64,000 bases of DNA from Paramoeba atlantica. Lineage: Eukaryota > Discosea. This document shows positions 37,419 through 46,559 of the stretch, one piece after another; position 1 is the stretch's first letter, and every line of letters starts with the position of its first letter. The translations under genes were made by a program, and so were the position numbers. Location of the stretch: NCBI GenBank assembly GCA_977017575.1, contig CDRNVI010000024.1:62001-126000 (forward strand). Reading direction: 5' to 3'. Under the pieces are notes generated by a model. The model had not been told where the DNA came from. It made no database searches and was given only the letters and a program-made list of their open reading frames with translations.

Positions 37419-37443
37419 TACAAGTTGTAAATTACAACTTGTA
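37419..37443. repeat. Perfect 25-bp palindrome (copy 1)
   Basis: TACAAGTTGTAA, one A, then its exact reverse complement. It lies inside the inverted-repeat pair upstream of the 181-residue ORF. A related palindrome, CTTGTAATTTACAAG, occurs near 18.83 kb. Copy 2 is at 49262-49286. Confidence 0.6.
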
Positions 37444-37617
37444 TTACAGTAATACAACAGATACGAACAATTGTATAAAACATTTCCGAAATGTCACTTT
37501 ATGTTTTCCATACATAAATATATGTTTTGCAACACCAAAATATTGCTCATCTTTTCCTCTAATTTGAGTTCTAAGTCTCTACGTAGAATTTCGACGTCGA
37601 ACCCAAACTATGTAATT

Positions 37618-38159
37618 GGCTAAAATTTTTAGCGCCAATAGCATTCCAAAGGAGAATTTGGCTTCGCGCCGCGGGCCCGATTTTCCGATTTTTTATGGCC
37701 GTATTTCTGTTCTGGTACATTTATGAGCTCTCTTAAAGGAGTGGTCGATGGCAACCAAATTACCGACAAAGGCTTGAAGTTCTGGTCTGTAGGTTTTTTT
37801 ACTCTACCCCTATTTATTAATGAGTGCTCAATCCCCCTATTTAGTATTGAATTTTGGGTGCCGTTCGTATAGGCTCCGCGGTGGGGCATCGTTTTTTGAA
37901 ATACACTGTACTTTGTCGTTTTATTTTCTTCTTGTTCTTATCATTTCTTCTTGTTCATGATTTCTAGTGCTTATAGTATAAGCATGAAAAAGATCTTTAA
38001 AAAAAGCAATACTTTTTTTACTACACAATACTACCCGGAACAGGGCTTAATATTGTGTACCACTACTTCTTTTCAAGTGAACTGAGCAGTATTGCGGAGC
38101 ATCTATTCCACCGTTTTCTTATAAACGCAAAATATTGAATTATTATGGGCAATTTCAAT
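37618..38159. other. Intergenic, short minus-strand frame only
   Basis: About 540 bases. A minus-strand frame 37629-37889 (86 codons) ends next to the inverted-repeat arm and matches nothing known. No other feature is supportable. The same sequence recurs at 49461-50002. Confidence 0.3.
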
Positions 38160-38789
38160 CTACTGTATCACAACTATTTTCGTGTCCGTAAAAGCCGTAT
38201 ATTTCAAGCCCATTGGCAACGACTGAGAATGTACAGTTCCAGTAAGTTCAGCATTATTGCGTAATGCTAGACTTCGTATTATGGATGGCAGATGCTCGAA
38301 CGTCACGTGACCGCTCAAATAATTTTTAGATAATATCAACGAACATAACGTTGAAGGAAGGTGGCAAAGATCAACAGTGCCCGTAAAGCGATTGTATGAC
38401 GCGTTTAGTGAGCGCAGTTTTTCAGGAAGATCTCCAAGATCAATTTCTCCGCTTAGATCATTAGCGTATACTGAGAATCGAGTTAAGGATCGCGGTAATA
38501 AACTCCACAAGAGCGTACCACGTAATGATTTACTCTCGGCTTCAAACTTTAGAATGTTACCTTCATCAGAACACTGAACTCCTTGCCACTCACGAGCAGG
38601 TGTGGAGGCGTTCCAAGATGGAAGCGGATTCACGATATTTTGTATCATTCGCTCAAGATCGTATTCCTGGGGTAGAAGCACACCTCTTACTCTTCCTGCC
38701 TTTGTAGCCTTTGTACCTTTACTAGGCGCGTCGGCAAAACCAAGAATGGTACAACCACTGTGACAGTATAACGATTGCAAATAGCACAT
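38160..38789 (-). CDS. Leucine-rich repeat protein (copy 1)
   Basis: 209 residues from the ATG at 38789; the frame continues upstream for 36 codons without ATG, and TTGTTTTTTCCACAAG just before the ATG resembles an intron or trans-splice acceptor, so a 5' exon is possible. After NPLPSWNASTPAREWQGVQC (the cap motif found before plant-type LRRs) there are about five repeats of 23 residues with the pattern LP-xx-L-x-x-L-x-x-x-N-x-L-S/T-G-x-V: LTRFSVYANDLSGEI, LRSLNASYNRFTGTV, LCSLILSKNYLSGHV, IRSLALRNNAELTGTV. LRRs serve in protein recognition. The type is common in many protists. Copy 2 is at 50003-50632. Confidence 0.72.
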   Translation of the reverse strand: MCYLQSLYCHSGCTILGFADAPSKGTKATKAGRVRGVLLPQEYDLERMIQNIVNPLPSWNASTPAREWQGVQCSDEGNILKFEAESKSLRGTLLWSLLPRSLTRFSVYANDLSGEIDLGDLPEKLRSLNASYNRFTGTVDLCHLPSTLCSLILSKNYLSGHVTFEHLPSIIRSLALRNNAELTGTVHSQSLPMGLKYTAFTDTKIVVIQ

Positions 38790-39076
38790 AACTTGTGGAA
38801 AAAACAATTTAAAAAGATGCAAATTAGAAACGGTTGGGAAAACCGCTAGATGCCTACCCAGGACCCAGGAGGGAGTATGGGCAAACGGTGGAAACACTCT
38901 ACATTTTTGATCTGTTGAAGGAACTAGGCCAAAAGCTCTTACGGTGTGTTCTGTGAACTGGGGGTACTGTAAATCCCCCTGGACTGTAAATCATTATTTT
39001 AAATACTGACTAAATACTATTTAATCCTACGTGTAAATTTATACAGGAAAGAAACTCACCGCAGAGAAACATTGCA

Positions 39077-39859
39077 TTAGGAGCGCCATGGCTCCTCTGT
39101 ACTTTTCGCGTAGTAGGCGGCAACCATTCCAATAACAAGACCACTGACACAACCAAAACTTGTACCTGTGCTTCCGGAGGCATTGCTACTGTCTGCGTTC
39201 CCCGCTTCTCTCCCCTTTTTACTCGATTCTGAGACATTTCCCGTATTAGAGCTCCCCATACCACTTTCCACCGCAGCAAACGCCCCTGAGAAAACCGAAG
39301 CTACAAAAGTGGAGGCAAAAATAAGCGGACTTACGCGACACACGACCAAATGAAACATAACCAGAGTACACATGGATACGACACCTGAAGCCATTGCCCC
39401 GGTGGTTACCTTTAATGTAGTCGAAGGTTTTCCTTCGCTCTCTTCAAGGTTTCTAACTCCAGCTGTTTCACCAGACTTCTTCATGGGATTTTCTCCGGAT
39501 GCTTCGCTTTCCTCAACAGCTCGTGCTGAACGTAGTGGTGCGGTGCTGCCACCACGGTTTAAGGAGGTCATCATGCGCTGTGCCATAGGTGATGCTTTTC
39601 TAGGAGGATCCCGGGCTGAACAATAGGCACGATAGGCAGTCGCTATAAAAGTGGGAGGACAGAAATGGTTGCGTTTCGTTCTAGATTGAATTGAAACGAA
39701 CGACTTGTCCGAGTAAGAAAATAACCTAGCATGTGTGTTGAAATTGTATTCAAATGGGGCGGAAGCGTAGTGATACGTTTTCCGAAGGAAGTACTTGGAG
39801 AAGTGCGAGGATTGCGGAAGCCTTGTGTGATGCGTAGGTAGCAAACCTACTTTTTTCAT
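39077..39859 (-). CDS. Glycine/serine-rich membrane protein, probably organellar (copy 1)
   Basis: 260 residues with an ATG at 39859. The first about 90 residues are basic, Ser/Tyr/Phe-rich and nearly free of acids, consistent with a mitochondrial or plastid transit peptide. From about 150 on, two to three hydrophobic stretches follow: GAMASGVVSMCTLVMFHLVV, LIFASTFVASVFSGAFAAV, and SFGCVSGLVIGMVAAYYAKS with a Gly/Ser/Asn loop between. No family is recognised; small organellar channel or FUN14-like proteins have similar layouts, but no signature residues match. The copy 2 gene is at 50920-51702. Confidence 0.5.
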   Translation of the reverse strand: MKKVGLLPTHHTRLPQSSHFSKYFLRKTYHYASAPFEYNFNTHARLFSYSDKSFVSIQSRTKRNHFCPPTFIATAYRAYCSARDPPRKASPMAQRMMTSLNRGGSTAPLRSARAVEESEASGENPMKKSGETAGVRNLEESEGKPSTTLKVTTGAMASGVVSMCTLVMFHLVVCRVSPLIFASTFVASVFSGAFAAVESGMGSSNTGNVSESSKKGREAGNADSSNASGSTGTSFGCVSGLVIGMVAAYYAKSTEEPWRS

Positions 39860-39981
39860 TTTTCTTTGGGAGAGTTTTGTAGGGTTGATATTGTAGTACT
39901 GTTTCCTTCATAAGTATTGGTCGGTACACATACAGTGTAGATGTAATCTTAGTCTGATACAAATATGTCATACATTAATAC

Positions 39982-41205
39982 GGTGAAACTGAACCAATAT
40001 TCGCACTTTTCTCAATCTGGCAAAATTTTTACCTGAACGTTTTATCGCTCCTTTCTTTTATTCTGAATCATGGTTCTGCACATTAATTTTATATAGGCAT
40101 TGTGTTTTTTGAATCCATTAGTACTTGTTTATTGCTCTTCTCACCTTTTAATGACGTGCACTGGGTGCGGTGGGTGCCGTTCGAAACTTACGATCAGAAG
40201 AATTTCTTCCTGGAGTGAGAATCAATGTCTGGACTGGATGAAAAACCACTCTCTAGTGGCGCAGAAAGTTATTTGCTACAAGAAAAATCACAGAGCTCCG
40301 CACACCATGGCATTAGTCGGGAATAAATGGGTCTGCACCAAGCATTGTAAAGCGAGGTACGGAGCTATGGGGCCGCTGTTGCCCAGCAAGAGCCAGCGAA
40401 GCGCTAAACAGACTCTCCTGTACATCGTTTTGTACTCTAGGGGTGGGCGCCATGCGTCTTCAGTGGCGGAAATGGAGTTAAGCGAAAAAACGGTGATTAA
40501 ATTGCGTCAATGGCTGGATTCCCTCATGGCCACAGCGCATATACGCCGACGAGTTCGACTGCGATCCAAGGTGACCACAATGCAATGCGATGAAACTTTT
40601 TTTTCTGTCCGAAAGAGGGACGGTTGCCATCGAGCAAAACGTGTTCGCCAAGATGGTAATCAAATTGCTCAGACGATAGCGGTCACAACGAGGGACAACA
40701 AATTATCTGAAATTCTCATGGAATCTGTTCCAAATCGAACATCTCAGAGCCTTCTTCCGAACACCCAGAATCTAGCTTCGGGAAGTCGTACAAAAATTTG
40801 GACTGATGGTGCCCGCCATAATTTGTCTCTCCGCGGCATATATAAGTGGGAAAGTGTAAACCACAAGAGACAGTGGGTTACGAATGAAGGTGTGCACACT
40901 AATACTGTGGAGTGCGCGAACTCCATGGTCAAGAAGCGTCTAAAGCGGGACGGCAATGTTCTAGGTCGAAAGTTGGAGAAGAGGGGGGATCGAATACAAG
41001 CATACGCAGAGGTATGCACCGGAAGTTTGAAGTGCAATGGGGGTGATACACTGCTTCAAGTCTTACGAAATTTGAAGGAGCACTGCGTATGCCTCCATTT
41101 GTAAGAAGTAATCAAGTTTAAGTGGAGAAAAGTTTAAAGTGTAAGCAAAAAGGGACGTGAAATTTTGAAAATTCATAAATTTGCGAATATTGGTTCAGTT
41201 TAACC
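39982..41205 (+). mobile_element. Merlin-superfamily DNA transposon, looks whole (copy 1)
   Basis: 1,224 bp. 24-bp inverted ends beginning GGTKAAACTGAACCAATA lie at 39982-40005 and 41182-41205, with one mismatch. Perfect 8-bp target-site duplications ATTAATAC flank the element at 39974-39981 and 41206-41213, as expected for Merlin (8-9 bp). One uninterrupted transposase ORF occupies the middle. The element sits just downstream of the EMC1 stop codon in the ancestral layout and was duplicated with the segment. Confidence 0.93.
40151..41104 (+). CDS. Merlin/IS1595-like DDE transposase (copy 1)
   Basis: 317 residues from the ATG at 40151. An N-terminal Cys cluster (CTGCGGCRSK; later CTKHCKARYG) forms a probable zinc ribbon. 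The DDE-type core has three acidic residues: CDETFFSVRKRDGCHR (first Asp), IWTDGARHNLSL (second Asp), and NEGVHTNTVECANSMVKKRL (Glu). The order and the final H-T-N-T-V/I-E block are typical of ISXO2/IS1595 transposases and their eukaryotic Merlin relatives. The frame is intact and the length fits the family, so recent activity is plausible. It reads opposite to all host genes nearby. Confidence 0.93.
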   Translation: MTCTGCGGCRSKLTIRRISSWSENQCLDWMKNHSLVAQKVICYKKNHRAPHTMALVGNKWVCTKHCKARYGAMGPLLPSKSQRSAKQTLLYIVLYSRGGRHASSVAEMELSEKTVIKLRQWLDSLMATAHIRRRVRLRSKVTTMQCDETFFSVRKRDGCHRAKRVRQDGNQIAQTIAVTTRDNKLSEILMESVPNRTSQSLLPNTQNLASGSRTKIWTDGARHNLSLRGIYKWESVNHKRQWVTNEGVHTNTVECANSMVKKRLKRDGNVLGRKLEKRGDRIQAYAEVCTGSLKCNGGDTLLQVLRNLKEHCVCLHL

Positions 41206-41229
41206 ATTAATACATATCGTCCAAAAAAT

Positions 41230-41630
41230 CTAAGCTCTCCGCAGACTTTCCCATCTGAGTATCACGCAGCATGTAATACTGAGCATAAGCAAAGTAAGGA
41301 GAACACGAAAATCCAAACTTTGATTGAGCGAATCATAAGCTTGAATTGGATGAATTTTTGTGTAAAATAAATCTGATCCGACGGAAAAAACATGAGAAAC
41401 ACTTTCCAAGCGATCACCCGAAGATACAATACCCTGGAGGTTCGCAACCAGTTCACTTTGGGTGAGAACTTGTACAGATGACCAAGGCGTATCTTGCTCA
41501 ACACCTTCTTTGTGCCTTAAGTCGGAAGACGACTGAAGCCACGTAGAGTCCAGAGAGATAACTTGACCGGCTCGTGTGCCCAGTAGTATTTGCTTCGGTG
41601 TGATTCCATGCTTCGTTGTTGTCACACCTA
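41230..41630 (-). pseudogene. EMC1 3' fragment at the duplication junction
   Basis: The last about 132 codons of EMC1, identical to 53073-53473, cut at the junction. The fragment keeps the last membrane span and the natural stop, but has no promoter, no ATG and no signal peptide. Its upstream sequence is the broken guanylate kinase copy, which is in a different frame, so no in-frame fusion forms. The intact gene is downstream at 53073-56165. Confidence 0.95.
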
Positions 41631-41633
41631 CCT
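41631..41633. other. Duplication junction with 3-bp filler
   Basis: CACACCTA of EMC1 is followed by CCT and then GCCAACCC of guanylate kinase. CCT follows neither parent at this point (AAA after EMC1, CCCTTT before the kinase), so it is filler, as expected from end joining or template switching. Confidence 0.9.
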
Positions 41634-41801
41634 GCCAACCCCGCTGGGACCGACAATGCCTAACACCTGGACGGGGGCGGTGGAGCGAGATCGGGGAAGC
41701 GGTTTCCCGACACCCGGGGTCTGCTTGCTGATTTCATCTTTTTTATGTGATGTGACGTGCGCCTTTGGCTTGTCCTCATGTATGGGGGCCTCGAAGGTCA
41801 T
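41634..41801 (-). pseudogene. Guanylate kinase 5' fragment at the junction
   Basis: The natural ATG (41801) and the first 56 codons are kept up to GPSGVG in the P-loop. Crossing the junction adds one residue and then a TAG made by the EMC1 bases, so a peptide of about 57 residues would be made without any catalytic part. The complete upstream region of the kinase gene is duplicated too, so the fragment may still be transcribed. The intact gene is at 29185-29958. Confidence 0.93.
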
Positions 41802-42058
41802 GGCATACGGGGAAAACGAAGCGGGTGCGTCGGTGATAAAATCGAGAAATCTAGATTGTACCGAGACAAGGTATGATGTATCGACACTAGTAGTCAATGT
41901 GTGTTAAACTGTTTTATATGCAATTGTATTTAAAGATCTTAAAAACTGAGACATATTTTATCCAAAAGATTTTAATAAAATCTATCAGCGCAGCGTACGT
42001 GTTAGCAAAGTGTTAAGAATGTCGATTTTAATGCACAAAAAAAATGGACAAGATACGT

Positions 42059-42988
42059 TTAATTGCGAGAGAGGGTCCTCTTATTTTTAACGCTTTTCCA
42101 TATTTGATTTAATTTGTGCTCTGTTGAATCGCCCAATTCAATTCTTTGAAAAAGAAATTCTTCGTCTATAAAGTGGCGCACATGTGGCTCGTCTTCCTCA
42201 GCAAGAATAGCATTACTTTGGTGAGCGCCCCTGAGACTCAACGCAACTTCCTGACATTTTCGAGTAAAATATTCCGATAATGTGCTTCCGTTTGTTTCGC
42301 TGGTTAAGCCATCACGAAGGACAGCGAGGGCGCTTCCCATATTTGAGAATGACTCATGAGCCTCAGATAAAAGAATGTGTGATTTTGCATTTTTAGGAAA
42401 ACTTTCGCATAAAATTTTGGCGGTTTGTAATGCACGGGAACGAAGTCCTGTCACAAGTTCCGAGTCACATTTGAGTACGAGAAAGTCAAAATGCTTTGAA
42501 CATCCCTGATAATGATTTACACCCGAACCAGAATACTTTTTAAGCTCTTTTTCTACTATTTGAAGGGCTTTCCTATAACATTTTGCGTTATAGTGCTTTC
42601 GTGCAAGAGATAACGTATCCTCTGTTGCAGTAATCTCATCAAAGGTATCTTCTAAAAGTGTGTAAGGTGCCGTGACATCGTCAAAAGATTCCTCTAGAAG
42701 ATCATCCGAACGGGTTTCACTGCAGCTAGATGATGATTCAGCTTCCAGCGGGTTTTGATCATGCATCTCTGTCACTAAAACATCACTTTCAGCTTCATGA
42801 GGGCGAACATCACAATTGTTCATCGCCCTCACCAAACCTTCTCGGTTTTCCTCACACCCTTGTCGGAAAGAAGCAAAATAGTGTAATACTGGAACCAAAA
42901 TAAGGGGCATAATAATAGCTGTCAACATTGCAGCAGAAATAGCGCAGATCTCATACCAAGGTAGGTCACAAAAGAGGTCTGCAAGCAT
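42059..42988 (-). CDS. Membrane-anchored TPR-like protein (copy 2)
   Basis: Second copy of the 309-residue gene at 30216-31145, identical in protein sequence. Its upstream sequence is also duplicated, so both copies should be expressed alike. Confidence 0.6.
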   Translation of the reverse strand: MLADLFCDLPWYEICAISAAMLTAIIMPLILVPVLHYFASFRQGCEENREGLVRAMNNCDVRPHEAESDVLVTEMHDQNPLEAESSSSCSETRSDDLLEESFDDVTAPYTLLEDTFDEITATEDTLSLARKHYNAKCYRKALQIVEKELKKYSGSGVNHYQGCSKHFDFLVLKCDSELVTGLRSRALQTAKILCESFPKNAKSHILLSEAHESFSNMGSALAVLRDGLTSETNGSTLSEYFTRKCQEVALSLRGAHQSNAILAEEDEPHVRHFIDEEFLFQRIELGDSTEHKLNQIWKSVKNKRTLSRN

Positions 42989-43066
42989 GAGGATGGATAA
43001 ATAGGTTAGGTCAAATAAGAAAATGAGATGTTAGCTTGTTAAAGGCACTTTACTATTTAAAGTGTT

Positions 43067-43291
43067 ATGCCATCTTCTTTAAAGTTAATGTGCCTCCATG
43101 AGGTAACCAGCTATGCGATTGACACGGAGCCAATAAAAGACATCGTTCCCCCAAAAAATATAAAACAAAAGAGAGATAAATGCGGAAAAGTGCTTCAAGA
43201 AAATTGCGACGCCTTTCTTTCAACAATTAAACTAAAAGTCACTCATATCATTCCTTCTATTCGAGCACGAGAACTAAAAATCCTCTGTTAG
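43067..43291 (+). CDS. Small unidentified plus-strand ORF (copy 2)
   Basis: Identical to the 74-codon ORF at 31224-31448; doubtful for the same reason (opposite orientation, no recognised family). Confidence 0.2.
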   Translation: MPSSLKLMCLHEVTSYAIDTEPIKDIVPPKNIKQKRDKCGKVLQENCDAFLSTIKLKVTHIIPSIRARELKILC

Positions 43292-44257
43292 TCGAAATAT
43301 GTTCATTGTCTTATCAAGAAAGGTTCTTAACCGTGATGGATCGGAATGTTGCATATTACCTACGCATGATCCATCTGAGGTGTTTATTACAACAATCGTA
43401 GGAATTTTAGATACGTCGTAGTGTGTCCTCACGTAAGGATAATGATCATAATGACAATACACGAAATGGGCGTATTCGGTGTACTCCTTCTCTAGGATAG
43501 GAAGGTGGGGCTTCAATACCTTACATGGGGGACACCAGGGAGCGGAAATCACTAGAACATAATAGGGATGTAATTTGAGGCCTGGCGTGATCGGATGAGG
43601 TGCTGTGGAACTGTTATCTTGATCCTTTACTGTCGCATTCGAAAGGGGAACTTGGAAGGGTAATCGTAGTGGTGACGGAATAAATGAAGAAACTTTCACG
43701 TTCTTCCCAGTGTCTTCATTTTTTGTCGAACTGGTAGATGACCACTTGCCTTCAAAATACTTTGCACCGCCACACCATGCCTGAATGCACGGCAAAGGAG
43801 TGCGAATTTTGCAGCACTCAACAACATCTTCCAAGGCGTAACAGTTGATAAAGATAGACTCCACGCGATACTTCGCAGGAAGAACACAAGGTGACGACAC
43901 CCCACCAAGACACGACTGTTCGATAATTCTAATTTTTGGAAACGCAGGCGCAATGCGACGTGTCCAAGGTGCGTTAAAACCGACTAAGTAAATCACGCTT
44001 TCAGATGAGTTGGCAGATGTGAAAGAATCAAAAAGTTTGGCTAAATTTTCCAGAGAAGTAATTCGTCGAACTCCAGAGTAAAAAACATGACATAATTCAA
44101 GTTCCCGAGTAGCTGTTTCAGTTCTTGCTTCTTCTGAATTTTCGGAGTATCCTATCCATCTCGTCGTGTACATAATGTTATCTTGATCTTTTTTCTTGAT
44201 AATTCGTTCGCACGGCTCTTCTGAGCGAAGTCTTTTTCCAGGCTCCGCCTCCATCAT
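43274..44257 (-). CDS. Thioredoxin-fold protein with CPPC active site (copy 2)
   Basis: Identical second copy of the 327-residue protein at 31431-32414, with WCPPC and cis-proline intact. It gives two doses of the same enzyme. Confidence 0.72.
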   Translation of the reverse strand: MMEAEPGKRLRSEEPCERIIKKKDQDNIMYTTRWIGYSENSEEARTETATRELELCHVFYSGVRRITSLENLAKLFDSFTSANSSESVIYLVGFNAPWTRRIAPAFPKIRIIEQSCLGGVSSPCVLPAKYRVESIFINCYALEDVVECCKIRTPLPCIQAWCGGAKYFEGKWSSTSSTKNEDTGKNVKVSSFIPSPLRLPFQVPLSNATVKDQDNSSTAPHPITPGLKLHPYYVLVISAPWCPPCKVLKPHLPILEKEYTEYAHFVYCHYDHYPYVRTHYDVSKIPTIVVINTSDGSCVGNMQHSDPSRLRTFLDKTMNIFRLTEDF

Positions 44258-44468
44258 ACTCTGCAATGATTGCTGAAAATTCTATTCTAATATGATGCAC
44301 TAAAGTAAGAACAAAGCTATTTTCGCAAAAAAAATAGTGCAAAAAGAAAGAATTACTTCACAAACGAAAATTCACACACAAGAAAGTACATTCCTATTAC
44401 GAGGCTAACTGAAAAACCCACTTTAGCTGCAAATGTTTTTGCTTTCCTATTTTTATTTTTTTAGAGGG

Positions 44469-46262
44469 CTAATTCCCGTCCGGTGCAAACATGGATTGAA
44501 GCAACCGCCTGGGATCTCTGGACGAAATAATCACATTCTGCCCGACTGAGGATGCGAGATGGGAACTAGAAGTTTCTACGACTGTATTCTCGGACTGCAG
44601 AGTGATACTATCTTTTTCTGTGTAGCTGGTTGAAGCATCGAGAATTGGTACGTTATCAGTCTGAGGTATATCGGAACGGACACTCTTTTCGATGGGTTCA
44701 ACTTTCTGCCGTTCAGTTAGTCGATCATGTAACATCTGTATAGAGTCGTAAATGTCTTTCGATTCACTATCAAGCGAATTCACAGTAAGAGAAATTTGTT
44801 CCCTATCCAAAGATGCCGGTTTGCTTTCCTGAGTGGAGAAGCTGGACAACATGTCCTGTGTCCACGTAATGAGCCCAGGAATGGTATTGCTCTGAATGTA
44901 TGGGAAGCGATGCAGTATTTGCATCACACTCCGGAGAGTTTCCTTCTGAGCCGAATCCTCGGGAAGTTTGAATGCGGCGCGAGCATCTTCTACGTTGAAG
45001 GAACATGCCAGTTTAGCCCAAGGAATTAGAATTTGTTTGATTATTCCCATTTCTTCCAGCCTTCGATAAACAATTTCATCTTGACAAAGTTCAAACGCTC
45101 GCAGGAGACGAATGCGCAATATATTGTCAGTTGTAGATCGACAAAGCAAGATGAAAGGCTCCAACATTAAAAGCCTAGAGCCAGAAAGTTCAGTCCCGTG
45201 TTCTCCGAGTATAATACGCAACCGGTTGTACTGCTGCATTAGTGAAGGACCATTTCTTGACTTATTCTCATCTCTTACCTCTGAACTTATAGCACTCGGG
45301 TTTGGTTTCTTTTTATCCTTTAAAGTAATTATTCTTTTTGCCACTTCTTTTCTATTTGCTTGTGAGTGATTTGACGTTTTCCTTTTCGGGGATCGAACGA
45401 TTGGTCGCCGCGTTCTTTTATCAGGTACTATTTCCGAGTAAACTACAGTACTCCCGATGGGAACCCTTCGACTCTCATTGCTTTGCATGTACAAATGAAG
45501 CTTCTTCATTCGCTTATCCCTAGATGCGAATTCAACATTGGCAGATTTTTGGTCTTTGCTATATCGAGTACCCCCTTGTAAGTAGTCCCGAACTTTCATC
45601 TGGTAGCAAGAAAGAGAGATGTAAGTTTCCTCGTAGCCCATATATTCCATTAGAAATTTGCAAACATGATATAGCACATCGCGTATTTCTTCGTGATTGC
45701 CACGAACTTGGCGAGCAAGCGAAGCAACACAATCGCATAAAATAGAGAAATCTTCACTAATTTCTCCCGAATTCTTCCATATAAAGCGAGGCTTTTGGGA
45801 TTTTGACCTTGAAAGCTGCATGGCTACATCAGCACGTAGTGTCTCTTCAAACATGTGTAAACCGGACAGAAATTGATCCACAACTACGCTTGCCCCCGAC
45901 CTTATAAGCAAACGGTGGAAGAAATTTGCATTGATCGGACCTTTGAGGTAGTAATCGGTTCCTGATACTGTTTCTTGCTTCACATTCGTTTTCTTACTCA
46001 ATTGAACTTGATCGGACGAAGCAGCGGGAGGTAATTCGAGGGCATCACTAGATGAAAGCACAGCAGAATCCGATATAGTACCTGAGGAATCGGTTGAGAA
46101 TGAGCTAGAGTGCTCCACAGAGTCGCTGTTGTCAGATGAAGCGCAACTTCCCGATGACGTTAAACTTGACGCGCGAGATGCAGATGGTGAAACCGAGGTA
46201 TGCATATCAGAAGATTTTCGTAGATCCAATTTCAGAGATGGTTTGGGCTCCGCGTTATTCAT
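44469..46262 (-). CDS. TFIIS N-terminal-like nuclear protein (copy 2)
   Basis: Identical second copy of the 597-residue protein at 32626-34419. Confidence 0.42.
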   Translation of the reverse strand: MNNAEPKPSLKLDLRKSSDMHTSVSPSASRASSLTSSGSCASSDNSDSVEHSSSFSTDSSGTISDSAVLSSSDALELPPAASSDQVQLSKKTNVKQETVSGTDYYLKGPINANFFHRLLIRSGASVVVDQFLSGLHMFEETLRADVAMQLSRSKSQKPRFIWKNSGEISEDFSILCDCVASLARQVRGNHEEIRDVLYHVCKFLMEYMGYEETYISLSCYQMKVRDYLQGGTRYSKDQKSANVEFASRDKRMKKLHLYMQSNESRRVPIGSTVVYSEIVPDKRTRRPIVRSPKRKTSNHSQANRKEVAKRIITLKDKKKPNPSAISSEVRDENKSRNGPSLMQQYNRLRIILGEHGTELSGSRLLMLEPFILLCRSTTDNILRIRLLRAFELCQDEIVYRRLEEMGIIKQILIPWAKLACSFNVEDARAAFKLPEDSAQKETLRSVMQILHRFPYIQSNTIPGLITWTQDMLSSFSTQESKPASLDREQISLTVNSLDSESKDIYDSIQMLHDRLTERQKVEPIEKSVRSDIPQTDNVPILDASTSYTEKDSITLQSENTVVETSSSHLASSVGQNVIISSRDPRRLLQSMFAPDGN

Positions 46263-46559
46263 TACAGAATAGTAACAACATGCATTCAGAGTTATTTGAT
46301 AATTAGAGTTTTTTATATCGATGTATGCATTTCCGTGAATTGATAGGCCGCTACTACCTCACAGTCAAAATTACCCGAAATTGCATTCAATGATAGACCA
46401 AAAGCATTATATTTAGACGTACATTGCACCCTGTATTACGCATTTTGCGTGCCTCATAAAAATTGTACTGGTCAGTAAATAATTAATGGACTGCACAAAA
46501 ATATACAGTATATTAAAAGGAATGGTACAATCGCAATTTTTGATCTGCTAACAAATATA

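Larger units (their letters stand above)
36041..37617. repeat. Inverted-repeat pair enclosing two ORFs (copy 1)
   Basis: TAATTGCATAGTTTAGGTTC and the following GACGTCGAATTCTACG at 36041-36076 is mirrored at 37582-37617 with about four differences. Each arm contains the palindrome TTCGACGTCGAA, and the left arm is followed by two more TTCTACG(T)-type units. This would bound a 1.58-kb element holding the two ORFs below, but no transposase is present and no clear target-site duplication is seen. Two unrelated MITE copies in opposite orientation would give the same picture. In copy 2 the arms are at 47884-47919 and 49425-49460. Confidence 0.5.
29791..41630. repeat. Tandem segmental duplication, copy 1 (11,840 bp)
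   Basis: This block and 41634-53473 are the same sequence in direct orientation with a constant offset of 11,843 bases. All ORF pairs give identical proteins, and the intergenic stretches I compared are also identical. Copy 1 begins in the guanylate kinase P-loop (GCCAACCCCGCTGG) and ends inside an EMC1 3' fragment (GTCACACCTA). Confidence 0.97.

Noticed and set aside
37629-37889. 86-codon minus-strand ORF next to the inverted-repeat arm
   Set aside because: No homology and it abuts the repeat arm; may be part of an element, but coding cannot be supported.
41230-41801. In-frame guanylate kinase-EMC1 fusion gene
   Set aside because: The two fragments are in different reading frames across the junction and the kinase frame stops at once.
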